In this document: one piece after another, positions 1 through 7,510 of the stretch
How the letters are laid out: the number at the start of each line of letters is the position of its first letter
Position numbering within the stretch: position 1 is the first letter of the stretch
IMG/VR virus record: IMGVR_UViG_3300020185_000075
Location: 1 to 47,577 of that record
Direction: 5' to 3' (one strand)
DNA from: a virus
DNA: 47,577 nt
The notes under the pieces: generated by a model
The model's database searches: none
What the model saw: the letters and a program-made list of their open reading frames with translations, nothing else
What the model was told of the DNA's origin: nothing
Made by a program: the position numbers and the translations under genes

Positions 1-1301
1 TTGGAATTGGAACGAGTAGTCCTGTTGCTAAATTAGATATTCATATGTCCGACTCTAATGGTGATTATGGTCGTGGACGTGACGGCAATTTAAATTTAGA
101 AAATACAAATACATTAGTTACTGAAGGCGGATGGTTGTCAATATCTGGTTATATGGGAAATTCAGCTAGTGGCGGACAATATCAGATGGGTTATATAAGT
201 GGTGGAAAGCAGACAACTGCAGCTGATGGAGACTATGGTGGCTACTTAACTCTTTGGACTACATCAGGTGGAGCAAATGGCGAAGCTAATAGTGGTGGCT
301 ATGAACGCATGAGAATAGACTCATCAGGTAATGTTGGAATTGGAGACACTTCGCCTGACCAAAAACTTCATGTAAATTCAGGAGCATCAAATGTTGTAGC
401 TAAATTTGAAAGTACAGATTCTATAGCTGTAATACAGCTTAAAGATAATAATGGTGAAGCAGAAATAGGAGCTATTGGAAACGATATAGGCTTTTATCCA
501 GCAGGTGCTGAGAAGGTCAGAATAGACCAATCAGGGCATTTGCTTTTAGGAACATCTACAACACCATCATCTAGTGATGTAAAACAAGTTATATCTAGTT
601 CAACAGGAGCTTTTACTCAGTATAGCTATAATGGTGGTGCTGGTTCTGTTATTGGTGCACCTGCTGCTTCTGAGATGGCATTTTATACAACTACTGGGAA
701 TATTGGCTCTGAAACTTATACAGAACGCTGGAGATTTAACTCATCAGGACACTTCACACCTGCTCAACAACATACTTATGATATAGGTGGAACAAATGCT
801 GAAGTTAGAAATATTTATGCACAAGGCATAAGTTTTGCTAGTAATGCCCATGCAGGTGGTATGACCTCAGAACTACTTGACGATTATGAAGAAGGTACTT
901 ACACCGCAACAATTTCCTGTGCAAGTGGAAGTATTACTCTTAATACATCTTTTAATGCGTTAAGGTATACTAAGGTAGGCAGACAAGTACATGTACAAGG
1001 TACTTTAGCTGTATCATCAGTAAGTAGCCCATCAGGTGCCACTTATTTAAACTTACCTTTTGCGTCAGGGTCAGACACTAAAAGGTCAGGAAACGCTGAT
1101 AATGTTATATCAGGTTACTTTAATGGAAGTGCAATAACTAATGGAATATATACAATGTATGGAAACATACCTGAAAGTAGTTCTACTAACAGATTATTCG
1201 TAATGCCAGGACATCAAAATAGTTATGCTACTTATAATCTTGGAGATAATTTTTCAGCGAGCGGGACAGATTATTATGTTAACTTTACATATACTATTTA
1301 A
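1..1301 (+). CDS. Tail fibre protein, C-terminal part (5' end outside window)
   Basis: The reading frame is open from the left edge (first full codon at base 3), and the first ATG at 45 is internal, so this is the C-terminal part of a larger protein. It holds the motifs typical of marine phage fibres: repeated stretches of the kind SSGNVGIGDTSP and GHLLLGTS, then a DDYEEGTYTATI motif and a YTKVGRQVHVQG motif that mark the C-terminal domain of many fibre or tail-spike proteins. The very start reads GIGTSSPVAKLDI, the same repeat. It probably belongs to the gene that begins at 46724 at the other end of the window. Role: host recognition at the tail. Fibre assignment is firm by style; the receptor is unknown. 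Confidence 0.8.
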   Translation, partial: GIGTSSPVAKLDIHMSDSNGDYGRGRDGNLNLENTNTLVTEGGWLSISGYMGNSASGGQYQMGYISGGKQTTAADGDYGGYLTLWTTSGGANGEANSGGYERMRIDSSGNVGIGDTSPDQKLHVNSGASNVVAKFESTDSIAVIQLKDNNGEAEIGAIGNDIGFYPAGAEKVRIDQSGHLLLGTSTTPSSSDVKQVISSSTGAFTQYSYNGGAGSVIGAPAASEMAFYTTTGNIGSETYTERWRFNSSGHFTPAQQHTYDIGGTNAEVRNIYAQGISFASNAHAGGMTSELLDDYEEGTYTATISCASGSITLNTSFNALRYTKVGRQVHVQGTLAVSSVSSPSGATYLNLPFASGSDTKRSGNADNVISGYFNGSAITNGIYTMYGNIPESSSTNRLFVMPGHQNSYATYNLGDNFSASGTDYYVNFTYTI

Positions 1302-1351
1302 CAACTAATATACCTAGTGGATTCTAGGTACGGACAAAAGGAGAAAATAGA

Positions 1352-1645
1352 ATGGCAATAACAAAAGAAATAATAGAAGATAAAATAGAAGTTGTAGGAG
1401 ACTACAAAACTATACAAGTAAGAACAGCTACAGTCATCAAAGAAGATGGTGTAGAGCTATCAAGGTCTTTTCATAGACACGCATTAGAATGTGTAAGCTC
1501 TGTACAAAATGATGACGATAGTTGGACTCATACAGATACTGATGTATCAGGAGAGTCTACAGAGGTTCAGGGCATAGCTTCAGCCGTTTGGACAGACGCA
1601 GTGAAGACTGCAAAACAGAACGCTAACGAAGCAAACTCAATATAG
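1352..1645 (+). CDS. Small conserved-type phage protein, 97 aa
   Basis: A 97-residue soluble protein starts at ATG 1352 behind a good ribosome binding site (aaaggagaaaatagaATG). It has no signal peptide or membrane segment and no motif I can assign. Small proteins of this type, starting with MAITKEI and containing a short beta-rich region, often sit just after tail-fibre genes in marine phages, so a fibre-associated or virion role is possible but unproven. The next gene follows after 8 bases. Confidence 0.7.
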   Translation: MAITKEIIEDKIEVVGDYKTIQVRTATVIKEDGVELSRSFHRHALECVSSVQNDDDSWTHTDTDVSGESTEVQGIASAVWTDAVKTAKQNANEANSI

Positions 1646-1653
1646 GAGATATT

Positions 1654-1812
1654 ATGGATATAATGAGTATGGTTACTTGGATAACCACTATTGTGACTGT
1701 TGCATCAATCGTTGCAGCATCCACGCCAACACCTAAAGACGATGAGTGGATCGGTAAACTTTATAAGTTTGTAGATCTTCTTGCTCTTAATATAGGTAAA
1801 GCTAAGCAATAG
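1654..1812 (+). CDS. Small membrane protein, 52 aa
   Basis: A 52-residue ORF starts at ATG 1654 with a strong ribosome binding site (taggagatattATG). Residues 4-22 (MSMVTWITTIVTVASIVAA) form one hydrophobic segment, followed by a TPTPKDDEW turn and a short amphipathic tail ending IGKAKQ. It lies between two other small genes in a tight run that leads into the membrane protein at 1818, so a lysis or envelope role is plausible. No family could be recognised with certainty. Confidence 0.6.
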   Translation: MDIMSMVTWITTIVTVASIVAASTPTPKDDEWIGKLYKFVDLLALNIGKAKQ

Positions 1813-1817
1813 AATAA

Positions 1818-2168
1818 ATGTCTGAAGCTGTTTCAATAATAACCGAGCTAGGTTTTCCCATTGCGGCAGCTTTAGGATTGGGTGTTTTTGTTTGGAAGTT
1901 AATTAATAGGATTATTGACGGAATGGAAACTAAACTTGACACCATGGACGATAAAGTTCAGACAAGCCTTAACACCATGGAGGAGAGAGTCTCCACAAAA
2001 CTTGATAGTCAGTATGGCATTATAGTAAGCTTAATAGATAGGGTAAGGGCATTAGACAATCAAAGTATAAGACAGGATGTTCTTTTAAAGACACTGTTAG
2101 GTGTTCCAAACTTAGTTGATATTGATAAAATAGCGAAGGCGGATAGAGATGATCAAAGAAAAGATTAA
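1818..2168 (+). CDS. Membrane-anchored coiled-coil protein, 116 aa
   Basis: The N-terminus has one clear membrane segment (about residues 10-30, FPIAAALGLGVFVWKLI). A long heptad-rich coiled coil follows, with the repeated pattern METKLDTMDDKV / MEERVSTKLDSQ (about residues 36-85). The layout resembles small phage membrane proteins seen near lysis genes, but I cannot name a family. The gene starts 5 bases after the previous stop and overlaps the CsgF-like gene by 20 bases. A role as a lysis accessory or as an anchor for the curli-like cassette is inference. Confidence 0.65.
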   Translation: MSEAVSIITELGFPIAAALGLGVFVWKLINRIIDGMETKLDTMDDKVQTSLNTMEERVSTKLDSQYGIIVSLIDRVRALDNQSIRQDVLLKTLLGVPNLVDIDKIAKADRDDQRKD

Positions 2169-2646
2169 CGAAGAAAGAGAAAAGCTTTTTCTTATAAGAG
2201 TTATTTTAACCATTGGGTTATTTCTTTTTGCAGGGGTTATTGTCCAAAACATAGAATCCGATGAGATGGTGCATAAATTTAAGTCGCCTTCATTCTCTGG
2301 TATAGGGACTTCTGCCCATTATCTTACTATTGAAAACCAACAGTTTAATCGAAAGCAAGCACTAAAAGCAGAAATAAAAGCATTACAAGACGAGATAGAA
2401 AGAGACAAAGAAAATACAACTCTTGCAAGATTTATAAGAAACCTAGAATCCAGGATCTATGCTCAGCTATCAAGACAACTAGTAGAAAACCTATTTGGAG
2501 AAACTCCAAGCGATAGTGGTGTTCTGGAGCTAGAAGGCAACAGGATAGAGTATAATGTTGTAGACGGCATAATAACTTTAAACATTACAGATTCAGATGG
2601 TAACACGACAACTATATCTCTCCCTATCGGTAGCTTTACTTTCTAG
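2149..2646 (+). CDS. csgF: CsgF-like curli assembly protein
   Basis: CsgF is the small periplasmic/outer-membrane factor that caps the CsgG channel and couples curli subunit export to nucleation. This 165-residue protein starts with a hydrophobic signal or anchor (about residues 13-33). The CsgF N-terminal signature follows at residues 42-51 (VHKFKSPSFSG, compare the F-x-F-R-N-P-N-F-G-G of Escherichia coli CsgF). After a helical middle comes the C-terminal beta pattern (about 125-162: NRIEYNVVDGIITLNITDSD, then a TTTISLPIG strand), matching the end of CsgF. It is about 25 residues longer than the E. coli protein, mostly in the N-terminal anchor. It overlaps csgG by 50 bases, the usual genetic partner. 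The family call rests on motif order and context. Confidence 0.82.
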   Translation: MIKEKINEEREKLFLIRVILTIGLFLFAGVIVQNIESDEMVHKFKSPSFSGIGTSAHYLTIENQQFNRKQALKAEIKALQDEIERDKENTTLARFIRNLESRIYAQLSRQLVENLFGETPSDSGVLELEGNRIEYNVVDGIITLNITDSDGNTTTISLPIGSFTF

Positions 2647-3463
2647 CTGTGCGTTAATAGTAGATCCTTTAGAAAATAACCTACCCCCTTTTCAAAAAAT
2701 AGAGAAACCAGAGATAGGATCTTTATTGGTTCCAAGCCTTGCTAATATTCAACATAAGAATAAAAAGAAACCTGTTGTAGCTATATATGCAGGTTCTTTT
2801 ATAGACGCAACAGGGCAAAGACGCAGCAATAGTTCTTATGCAACCTTCTCTTCTGCGGTTACACAAGCACCAGACGCATATCTTATAAGAGCACTCAAAC
2901 ATGCGGGAAGTAACCATGATGGTTTCTTTGAAGTTGTTGAAAGGGTGGGGTTGGATCATGTAACTAAGGAGCGTCAGATAATAAGAAGCACAAGACAGGA
3001 TAATAAGGAAAAACAGAAGTTACCAAATTTAATGTTCGCTGGCTTGATAATGCAAGGCGGTGTGATATCTTATGAGAGTAATGTAAAAAGCGGCGGAGCT
3101 GGAGCTCGCTATCTTGGGATTGGAATGTCCAGGCAGTTTAAGCAAGATACTGTAACCATATCTTTAAGAACTGTATCTGTCAGCACTGGAAAGGTATTAT
3201 TAGAAGTATTAGTTACAAAAACGATATTAAGTGCTTCTATAGATCAAGATGTTTTTCGTTTTATTACCGATTCGACAGAGCTTGTCGAAATAGAAAATGG
3301 TTTAGTAAGAAACGAATCAATAAACATAGCCCTACAGACAGCAATAGAAACCGCAGTATTAAAAACAATAAAAGAAGGAGCAACTAGAGGATATTGGAAC
3401 ATTGATGAAAAATTTAAAAACATTAATTGCGATGATGCTTGTATCTCCGCTATACGCGGCTGA
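2597..3463 (+). CDS. csgG: CsgG-like outer-membrane curli secretion lipoprotein
   Basis: CsgG forms the nonameric outer-membrane channel through which curli subunits are exported. The sequence opens with a short lipoprotein signal ending in a lipobox (LSSC, Cys18). The hallmark CsgG segments follow: VVAIYAGSFIDATGQ (60-74), the constriction-loop region with Phe84 in YATFSSAV, and then ESNVKSGGAGARYLGIG (160-176), almost identical to the E. coli protein. Further on are RTVSVSTGKVL, VTKTILS, DVFRFI and the SAIETAV-like LQTAIETAVL. Length (288 aa) is close to the usual 277. The start at 2597 lies inside the csgF-like gene and is the one that gives the signal peptide. The last 14 residues are unlike CsgG and overlap the curlin-like gene. 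This is the best supported gene of the cassette. Confidence 0.93.
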   Translation: MVTRQLYLSLSVALLSSCALIVDPLENNLPPFQKIEKPEIGSLLVPSLANIQHKNKKKPVVAIYAGSFIDATGQRRSNSSYATFSSAVTQAPDAYLIRALKHAGSNHDGFFEVVERVGLDHVTKERQIIRSTRQDNKEKQKLPNLMFAGLIMQGGVISYESNVKSGGAGARYLGIGMSRQFKQDTVTISLRTVSVSTGKVLLEVLVTKTILSASIDQDVFRFITDSTELVEIENGLVRNESINIALQTAIETAVLKTIKEGATRGYWNIDEKFKNINCDDACISAIRG

Positions 3464-4115
3464 TAACGAAATATATATAGATCAAAGCGGAGCAACGGCA
3501 AACATAAACTTAGAACAGCTAGGGTCATCAAATATTATAGGTGGCTTGCAATCAATTGCTGGCACCCTCACGGCTCTCGACCTAGACGGTCTTAACTTAA
3601 CTTTAGACATAAATCAAATAGGTAACACAAATAAATTCTTAGGCGATATATACGGTGACTCAGTAACTGGTTATTTTAATTTTGACGGTGATGGTAACAA
3701 CTTTACTATACAAGCAGATCCTACAAATACCTATGGTATAGATAACTCAGACTATAATGTTGATGTAACTGGTGGCTCTAATAACTTTACATTAGATACA
3801 GGCACATCATCTCTAGCATCTAGCTTAGACTTAGACTGGATTATTAATGGCGACAGCAACACTTTTGATTTTGATATAAACTATGATGGTGCTACTAACT
3901 ATGTAGATGTAGATGGAGATAGCAACACGGTTAACTTTACAGGAAGCGGATATGCAGGTGGATACTTCTATCTTGACCAAACAGGAAACAGCAGAACATT
4001 CAACATCATACAGTCATCAACTCTTGCTTCTGATTGGTTACAGATTAACTCTACTGGTTCTAACGGTACTGTTTGTGTCGTTCAGAACGATGGCGGAACA
4101 ACCACAAGCTGTTGA
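3405..4115 (+). CDS. Curlin-like repeat protein, probable CsgG export substrate
   Basis: The 236-residue product begins with a Sec signal peptide (MKNLKTLIAMMLVSPLYAA, cleavage expected before DNE). The mature part is rich in Asn, Gly, Asp, Ser and Thr. It carries degenerate curlin-type repeats: IDQSGATANINLEQLGSSN, LDINQIGNTNKF and YLDQTGNSRTFNI. Between them are several DGDGNNFTI / GGSNNFTLD / DGDSNTVNF units where Gln is replaced by Asp/Asn. It ends with two Cys (CVVQ and TTSC). CsgA/CsgB proteins carry five repeats of S-x5-Q-x-G-x2-N-x-A-x3-Q; here the N- and C-terminal repeats fit and the middle ones drift. ATG 3405 is used, inside csgG (59-base overlap). Position after csgG supports a secreted amyloid-like subunit or adhesin. 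Confidence 0.75.
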   Translation: MKNLKTLIAMMLVSPLYAADNEIYIDQSGATANINLEQLGSSNIIGGLQSIAGTLTALDLDGLNLTLDINQIGNTNKFLGDIYGDSVTGYFNFDGDGNNFTIQADPTNTYGIDNSDYNVDVTGGSNNFTLDTGTSSLASSLDLDWIINGDSNTFDFDINYDGATNYVDVDGDSNTVNFTGSGYAGGYFYLDQTGNSRTFNIIQSSTLASDWLQINSTGSNGTVCVVQNDGGTTTSC

Positions 4116-5145
4116 TATAGGAAATATATCTGAGCTAAATGGTTCTGCACAAATACTAAGAGATAAAACTTATGAAGCAAAAGAGTCTTTTGATATACAA
4201 CAAAATGATGAAGCAATTACGGCTAATGGTCGTATGGCTATTACGTTCTTAGACGACTCCAAAGTAAAACTTACCGAACACTCTCAGCTAACCATAGACG
4301 AATACATCTTTGACCCCAACCCTAGTAAATCTAAAATGGCTATTACCTTTGGTCTTGGTACTGCAAGGTTTATTACTGGCGGTCTAAATAAGATAGATAA
4401 AAACAATATAGACCTCAAAACCCCTACAGCAAACATAGCAATACGAGGTACTGATTTTACAGTTACCGTGGATGAAATAGGCAGGTCGTTGTTAATACTT
4501 TTACCAGATGAGTTTGGTAATTCTAGCGGCGAGATATTAGTAACTACAGCCATGGGTACAGTTATATTAAACAAACCCTATGAGGCTACAACAGTAGATG
4601 TTTTTGAGAAATCACCTAGCTCACCTGTTATTTTAGATCTAACACTAGACCTTATAGACAACATGCTAATTGTTAATCCTCCTAAAGAAGAAGTGGTTAT
4701 AGAAGAAAATATACAAACCAAAAAGAAAAACATACTAGACTTTGATGATCTTGATGAAGACTTTTTAGAAGAAGACTTCTTAGACTCAGAGAGAGAGCTA
4801 GAGTTTACAGAGCTAGATATAAACTATCTTGATGTAAACTTCTTAGAGGACTTGCTAGATGTTATAGATGCACTACAAGAAATACAACAAGAAGATCAAC
4901 TAGCTCAAGATGCCACATCTACCAATATAGTTGGCACACAGTTAGGACAGGATTTAAAAACCCAGGTTACATCTTTTATAACAGGAGAGGTGCTAACACT
5001 TATGCGTAGTGTTAGTGATACGGCTAGAGTAGATATAGACTCCGCTGGTAGTTATACTGTTATTTTTATACAAGATGGTACATCCAATGTTATTAAAATT
5101 AATGGCGGGAATGGTAGTGCTATTAAAATAACTCAGAGCAATTAA
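4090..5145 (+). CDS. FecR-domain protein, probably exported
   Basis: Near the N-terminus is a FecR domain: an IGNISELNGSAQILR opening, AITANGRMAITFLDDSKVKL, SQLTIDEYIFDP, then LKTPTANIAIRGTDFTVTV. Such domains are periplasmic or surface modules in signalling and assembly systems. A very acidic linker follows (about residues 215-275, rich in Asp, Glu and Leu, for example DLDEDFLEEDFL) and then a small beta-rich C-terminal domain. From ATG 4090 the protein starts MAEQPQAVD with no signal peptide. In the same frame just upstream (TTG 4024 or ATG 3952) lies a hydrophobic stretch, LLLIGYRLTLLVLTVLFVSF, that would be a good signal peptide; the true start is therefore uncertain (see findings). It overlaps the curlin-like gene and the cyclase start (ATG 5145 shares the last base). 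Confidence 0.82.
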   Translation: MAEQPQAVDIGNISELNGSAQILRDKTYEAKESFDIQQNDEAITANGRMAITFLDDSKVKLTEHSQLTIDEYIFDPNPSKSKMAITFGLGTARFITGGLNKIDKNNIDLKTPTANIAIRGTDFTVTVDEIGRSLLILLPDEFGNSSGEILVTTAMGTVILNKPYEATTVDVFEKSPSSPVILDLTLDLIDNMLIVNPPKEEVVIEENIQTKKKNILDFDDLDEDFLEEDFLDSERELEFTELDINYLDVNFLEDLLDVIDALQEIQQEDQLAQDATSTNIVGTQLGQDLKTQVTSFITGEVLTLMRSVSDTARVDIDSAGSYTVIFIQDGTSNVIKINGGNGSAIKITQSN

Positions 5146-6893
5146 TGAAAAGGCTACTATTCACGATACTTATAATACTAGTGTTGCCTTTATTATATCA
5201 GTCAACACCAACAGAGATACTAAAGCTAAAAGTATTTGATGCTTTAATTAAAACTCCCAACCCTTCTGGATACTTTACTGTTCTTAACATAAATGAAGAA
5301 GATATAAATAAAGAAGGGGGATATCCAATACCTCGCAAGAGACTTGGAGAGATACATACAGAGATAATGTCTAATGGTGCTTTGGGGGTTGGTTGGGTTA
5401 TTTCTTTTCCCCACCCTGATCGACTCGGGGGAGATAAAGAATTTGCAGAGTCTTTACAACAAGGTACATCAATATTAGCTATGTTTGAAGCCCCAAATCA
5501 AATATACCCAAAAACAATTGGAACAGTGATACAAGGACCAGATGTTAGTGGTATGTTATCCAAAGGTGTGGTTCAAAATACTAACAACCTTAGAAATTAT
5601 ATACAACAGGGTATTGCAGCCGCACCTTCTGACATAGACAACCTAGTCAGAAGAATGCCTTTACTTTTAAAAACACCAGACGGTTATGTTAGTTCGTTTG
5701 GTACTGAGGTGCTCAAAAGCCTTGTTGGTGCAAAAACCTACATTATAAAAACAAATGATAATGGTATAGAGGAGATAGCCGTTAGAGGATTGCCACCAAT
5801 TAAAACAGATAGCCTTGGTCGTAAATGGATTAGTTGGGTAGATACACCACAAACTGATTTACAAGAAATGAATGTTGAGGGTAAGTTTGTTTTTGTTGGA
5901 ATTACCGCACCAGGAATCATGCCACAGGTTGCAACTCCAATTGGATTATTAGAGCCACACAAAATTCAAGCAGCATTATCTGAATCAATTCTTATTGAAA
6001 ACTCTCCGATGATCCCAGACTATGCTTTGGCGTTGGAAATTTTGGTTTTTTTAATTTTTGTCTCTCTGACGTGGCTTGTAATAAACTATCTTGGTATAAC
6101 CAAGGGCATAAGTATAGCTGTAGTATTGCTATTAACCACGGGCTTCTTAGGAGCTTATAGTATTCAGAAAGGTTATTTAATAGATTTTTCTTGGACTTTT
6201 ATCTCACAGATCTTAATTTCCGTTATTGCCTTCTATTTAAACTTTAGAAAACAGTTTAAACTCCGTCAACAGGTCAAAAAACAATTTGAACATTACCTTG
6301 ACCCAAGACAGGTAAGACAACTACAGGATAATCCAGAGCTATTAAAACTAGGAGGAGAAAAAAGATACGCAACATTTCTCTTTACGGACGTAAGAGGATT
6401 CACGTCTTTGTCAGAAAAGCTAGAGCCAGAAGAAGTAACCGAGATAATGAATAAGGTTCTTACCATACAGTCAGATACTGTAAAGTTTTATGATGGAATG
6501 GTAGATAAATATATTGGTGATGCAATGATGGCAATCTTTAATGCACCTTTAGACTTAGAGGGTCATGAACAGGCTGCTGTTTTATGTGCTAAAGAGATAC
6601 AAGACAAAGTACAGCTATCTGGTTTGGGTCTTGAAATAGGAGTGGGTGTTGCTACAGGGTTTGCAGTCATAGGCAACATGGGTAGTTCAACTAGGTTTGA
6701 TTACACAGCTATTGGTGACTGCGTTAATACTGCGGCAAGGCTTGAATCCGCCACCAAAGAGGCAGGGTTTGACATATTGATAGGAGAAGAGACTGCCAAA
6801 AAGTGCGGTTTTGAGTTAAAATTATTAGAACCAATTAAAGTTAAGGGAAAAGAAAAGCCCTTACAAATTTATACTATTAATCATGGCAGTTAA
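5145..6893 (+). CDS. CHASE2-domain membrane adenylate cyclase (class III)
   Basis: Predicted to make cAMP from ATP at the inner membrane in response to a periplasmic cue. An N-terminal membrane segment (4-19) is followed by a CHASE2-type sensor (about 25-285). Three membrane segments come next (about 294-315, 321-340, 348-365), then a linker (YLDPRQVRQL) and the class III cyclase domain (about 405-580). Catalytic residues are all visible: metal-binding Asp415 (FTDVRGFT) and Asp459 (YIGDAMMA), base-selecting Lys455 and Asp519 (a Lys/Asp pair indicates ATP rather than GTP), and transition-state Asn528 and Arg532 (VNTAARLES). Length is normal for the class. The gene begins on the last base of the FecR-domain gene. 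Bacterial CHASE2 cyclases and FecR proteins are often neighbours, so this pair likely arrived together. Confidence 0.92.
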   Translation: MKRLLFTILIILVLPLLYQSTPTEILKLKVFDALIKTPNPSGYFTVLNINEEDINKEGGYPIPRKRLGEIHTEIMSNGALGVGWVISFPHPDRLGGDKEFAESLQQGTSILAMFEAPNQIYPKTIGTVIQGPDVSGMLSKGVVQNTNNLRNYIQQGIAAAPSDIDNLVRRMPLLLKTPDGYVSSFGTEVLKSLVGAKTYIIKTNDNGIEEIAVRGLPPIKTDSLGRKWISWVDTPQTDLQEMNVEGKFVFVGITAPGIMPQVATPIGLLEPHKIQAALSESILIENSPMIPDYALALEILVFLIFVSLTWLVINYLGITKGISIAVVLLLTTGFLGAYSIQKGYLIDFSWTFISQILISVIAFYLNFRKQFKLRQQVKKQFEHYLDPRQVRQLQDNPELLKLGGEKRYATFLFTDVRGFTSLSEKLEPEEVTEIMNKVLTIQSDTVKFYDGMVDKYIGDAMMAIFNAPLDLEGHEQAAVLCAKEIQDKVQLSGLGLEIGVGVATGFAVIGNMGSSTRFDYTAIGDCVNTAARLESATKEAGFDILIGEETAKKCGFELKLLEPIKVKGKEKPLQIYTINHGS

Positions 6894-7026
6894 GATAAAA
6901 GTAAAAAGTGTAGACCCACAAAGAAGAAAGTCTAAACGCACTTCAATAGGCAGTTCATTGAACACCTATCCAAGAAACAAGAATGCCAAGAATCAGTATA
7001 AGAAATATAGAGGACAAGGAAGATGA
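6883..7026 (+). CDS. Tiny basic protein, 47 aa
   Basis: A 47-residue ORF (ATG 6883) overlaps the end of the cyclase by 11 bases and the next start by 4 (ATGA). It is rich in Lys, Arg and Asn (MAVKIKVKSVDPQRRKSKRT, later KNQYKKYRGQGR), with predicted pI well above 10. Overlaps on both sides argue for real translation. It resembles the tiny basic proteins at 30852-31862 in composition. Nucleic-acid binding or a minor virion role is a guess. Confidence 0.6.
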   Translation: MAVKIKVKSVDPQRRKSKRTSIGSSLNTYPRNKNAKNQYKKYRGQGR

Positions 7027-7508
7027 AGTTTAAGTTAATAAAAAATTTAATAGGTGCGGTTGCTCCAACACTAGGCTCTGCATTGGGCGGACCTCTTGGA
7101 GGTCAGGCGGCATCAGTGGTAGCAAAGGTGCTTGGATGTAATGCAGATCCGAAGTCTATCAACAACGCAATACAAAGTGCAACTCCAGAACAGATGTTAG
7201 AGCTCAAGAAAGCAGAACAGGAGTTTGAAGTGCAGATGAAGGAGCTAGATGTTGATGTCTTTAGACTAGAGGTAGCAGACGGTCAAGACGCAAGAAACAA
7301 GTTCAGTAAGGATTGGACAGCTCGTATTATGGGGATTGCAGTAGTTGGAGGTTTTATGGGGTATATATTTCTTGTTACTCTACAGCCACCAGAGCAGAAC
7401 TCAGAAGCTTTAATTAATTTAGTTTTAGGATATTTGGGTGGATTGGCTAGTGCTGTGATATCTTTTTATTTTGGTGCATCAAATACATCAAATAACGAAA
7501 AGGATTAA
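7023..7508 (+). CDS. Holin-like membrane protein (3TM gene-transfer-release type)
   Basis: This 161-residue protein has the layout of the GTA_holin_3TM group: a Gly/Ala-rich hydrophobic N-terminus (about 8-38), a charged helix with the typical Asp-Arg segment (VADGQDARNKFSKDW, 85-99), and two strong membrane segments at about 101-120 and 131-150. Holins of this type open the inner membrane at the end of infection. No muramidase lies next to it; the nearest candidate lysis enzyme is at 36087. The start ATG overlaps the stop of the small basic gene, so it is probably coupled to it. The call rests on topology and residue pattern. Confidence 0.72.
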   Translation: MKFKLIKNLIGAVAPTLGSALGGPLGGQAASVVAKVLGCNADPKSINNAIQSATPEQMLELKKAEQEFEVQMKELDVDVFRLEVADGQDARNKFSKDWTARIMGIAVVGGFMGYIFLVTLQPPEQNSEALINLVLGYLGGLASAVISFYFGASNTSNNEKD

Positions 7509-7510
7509 AA

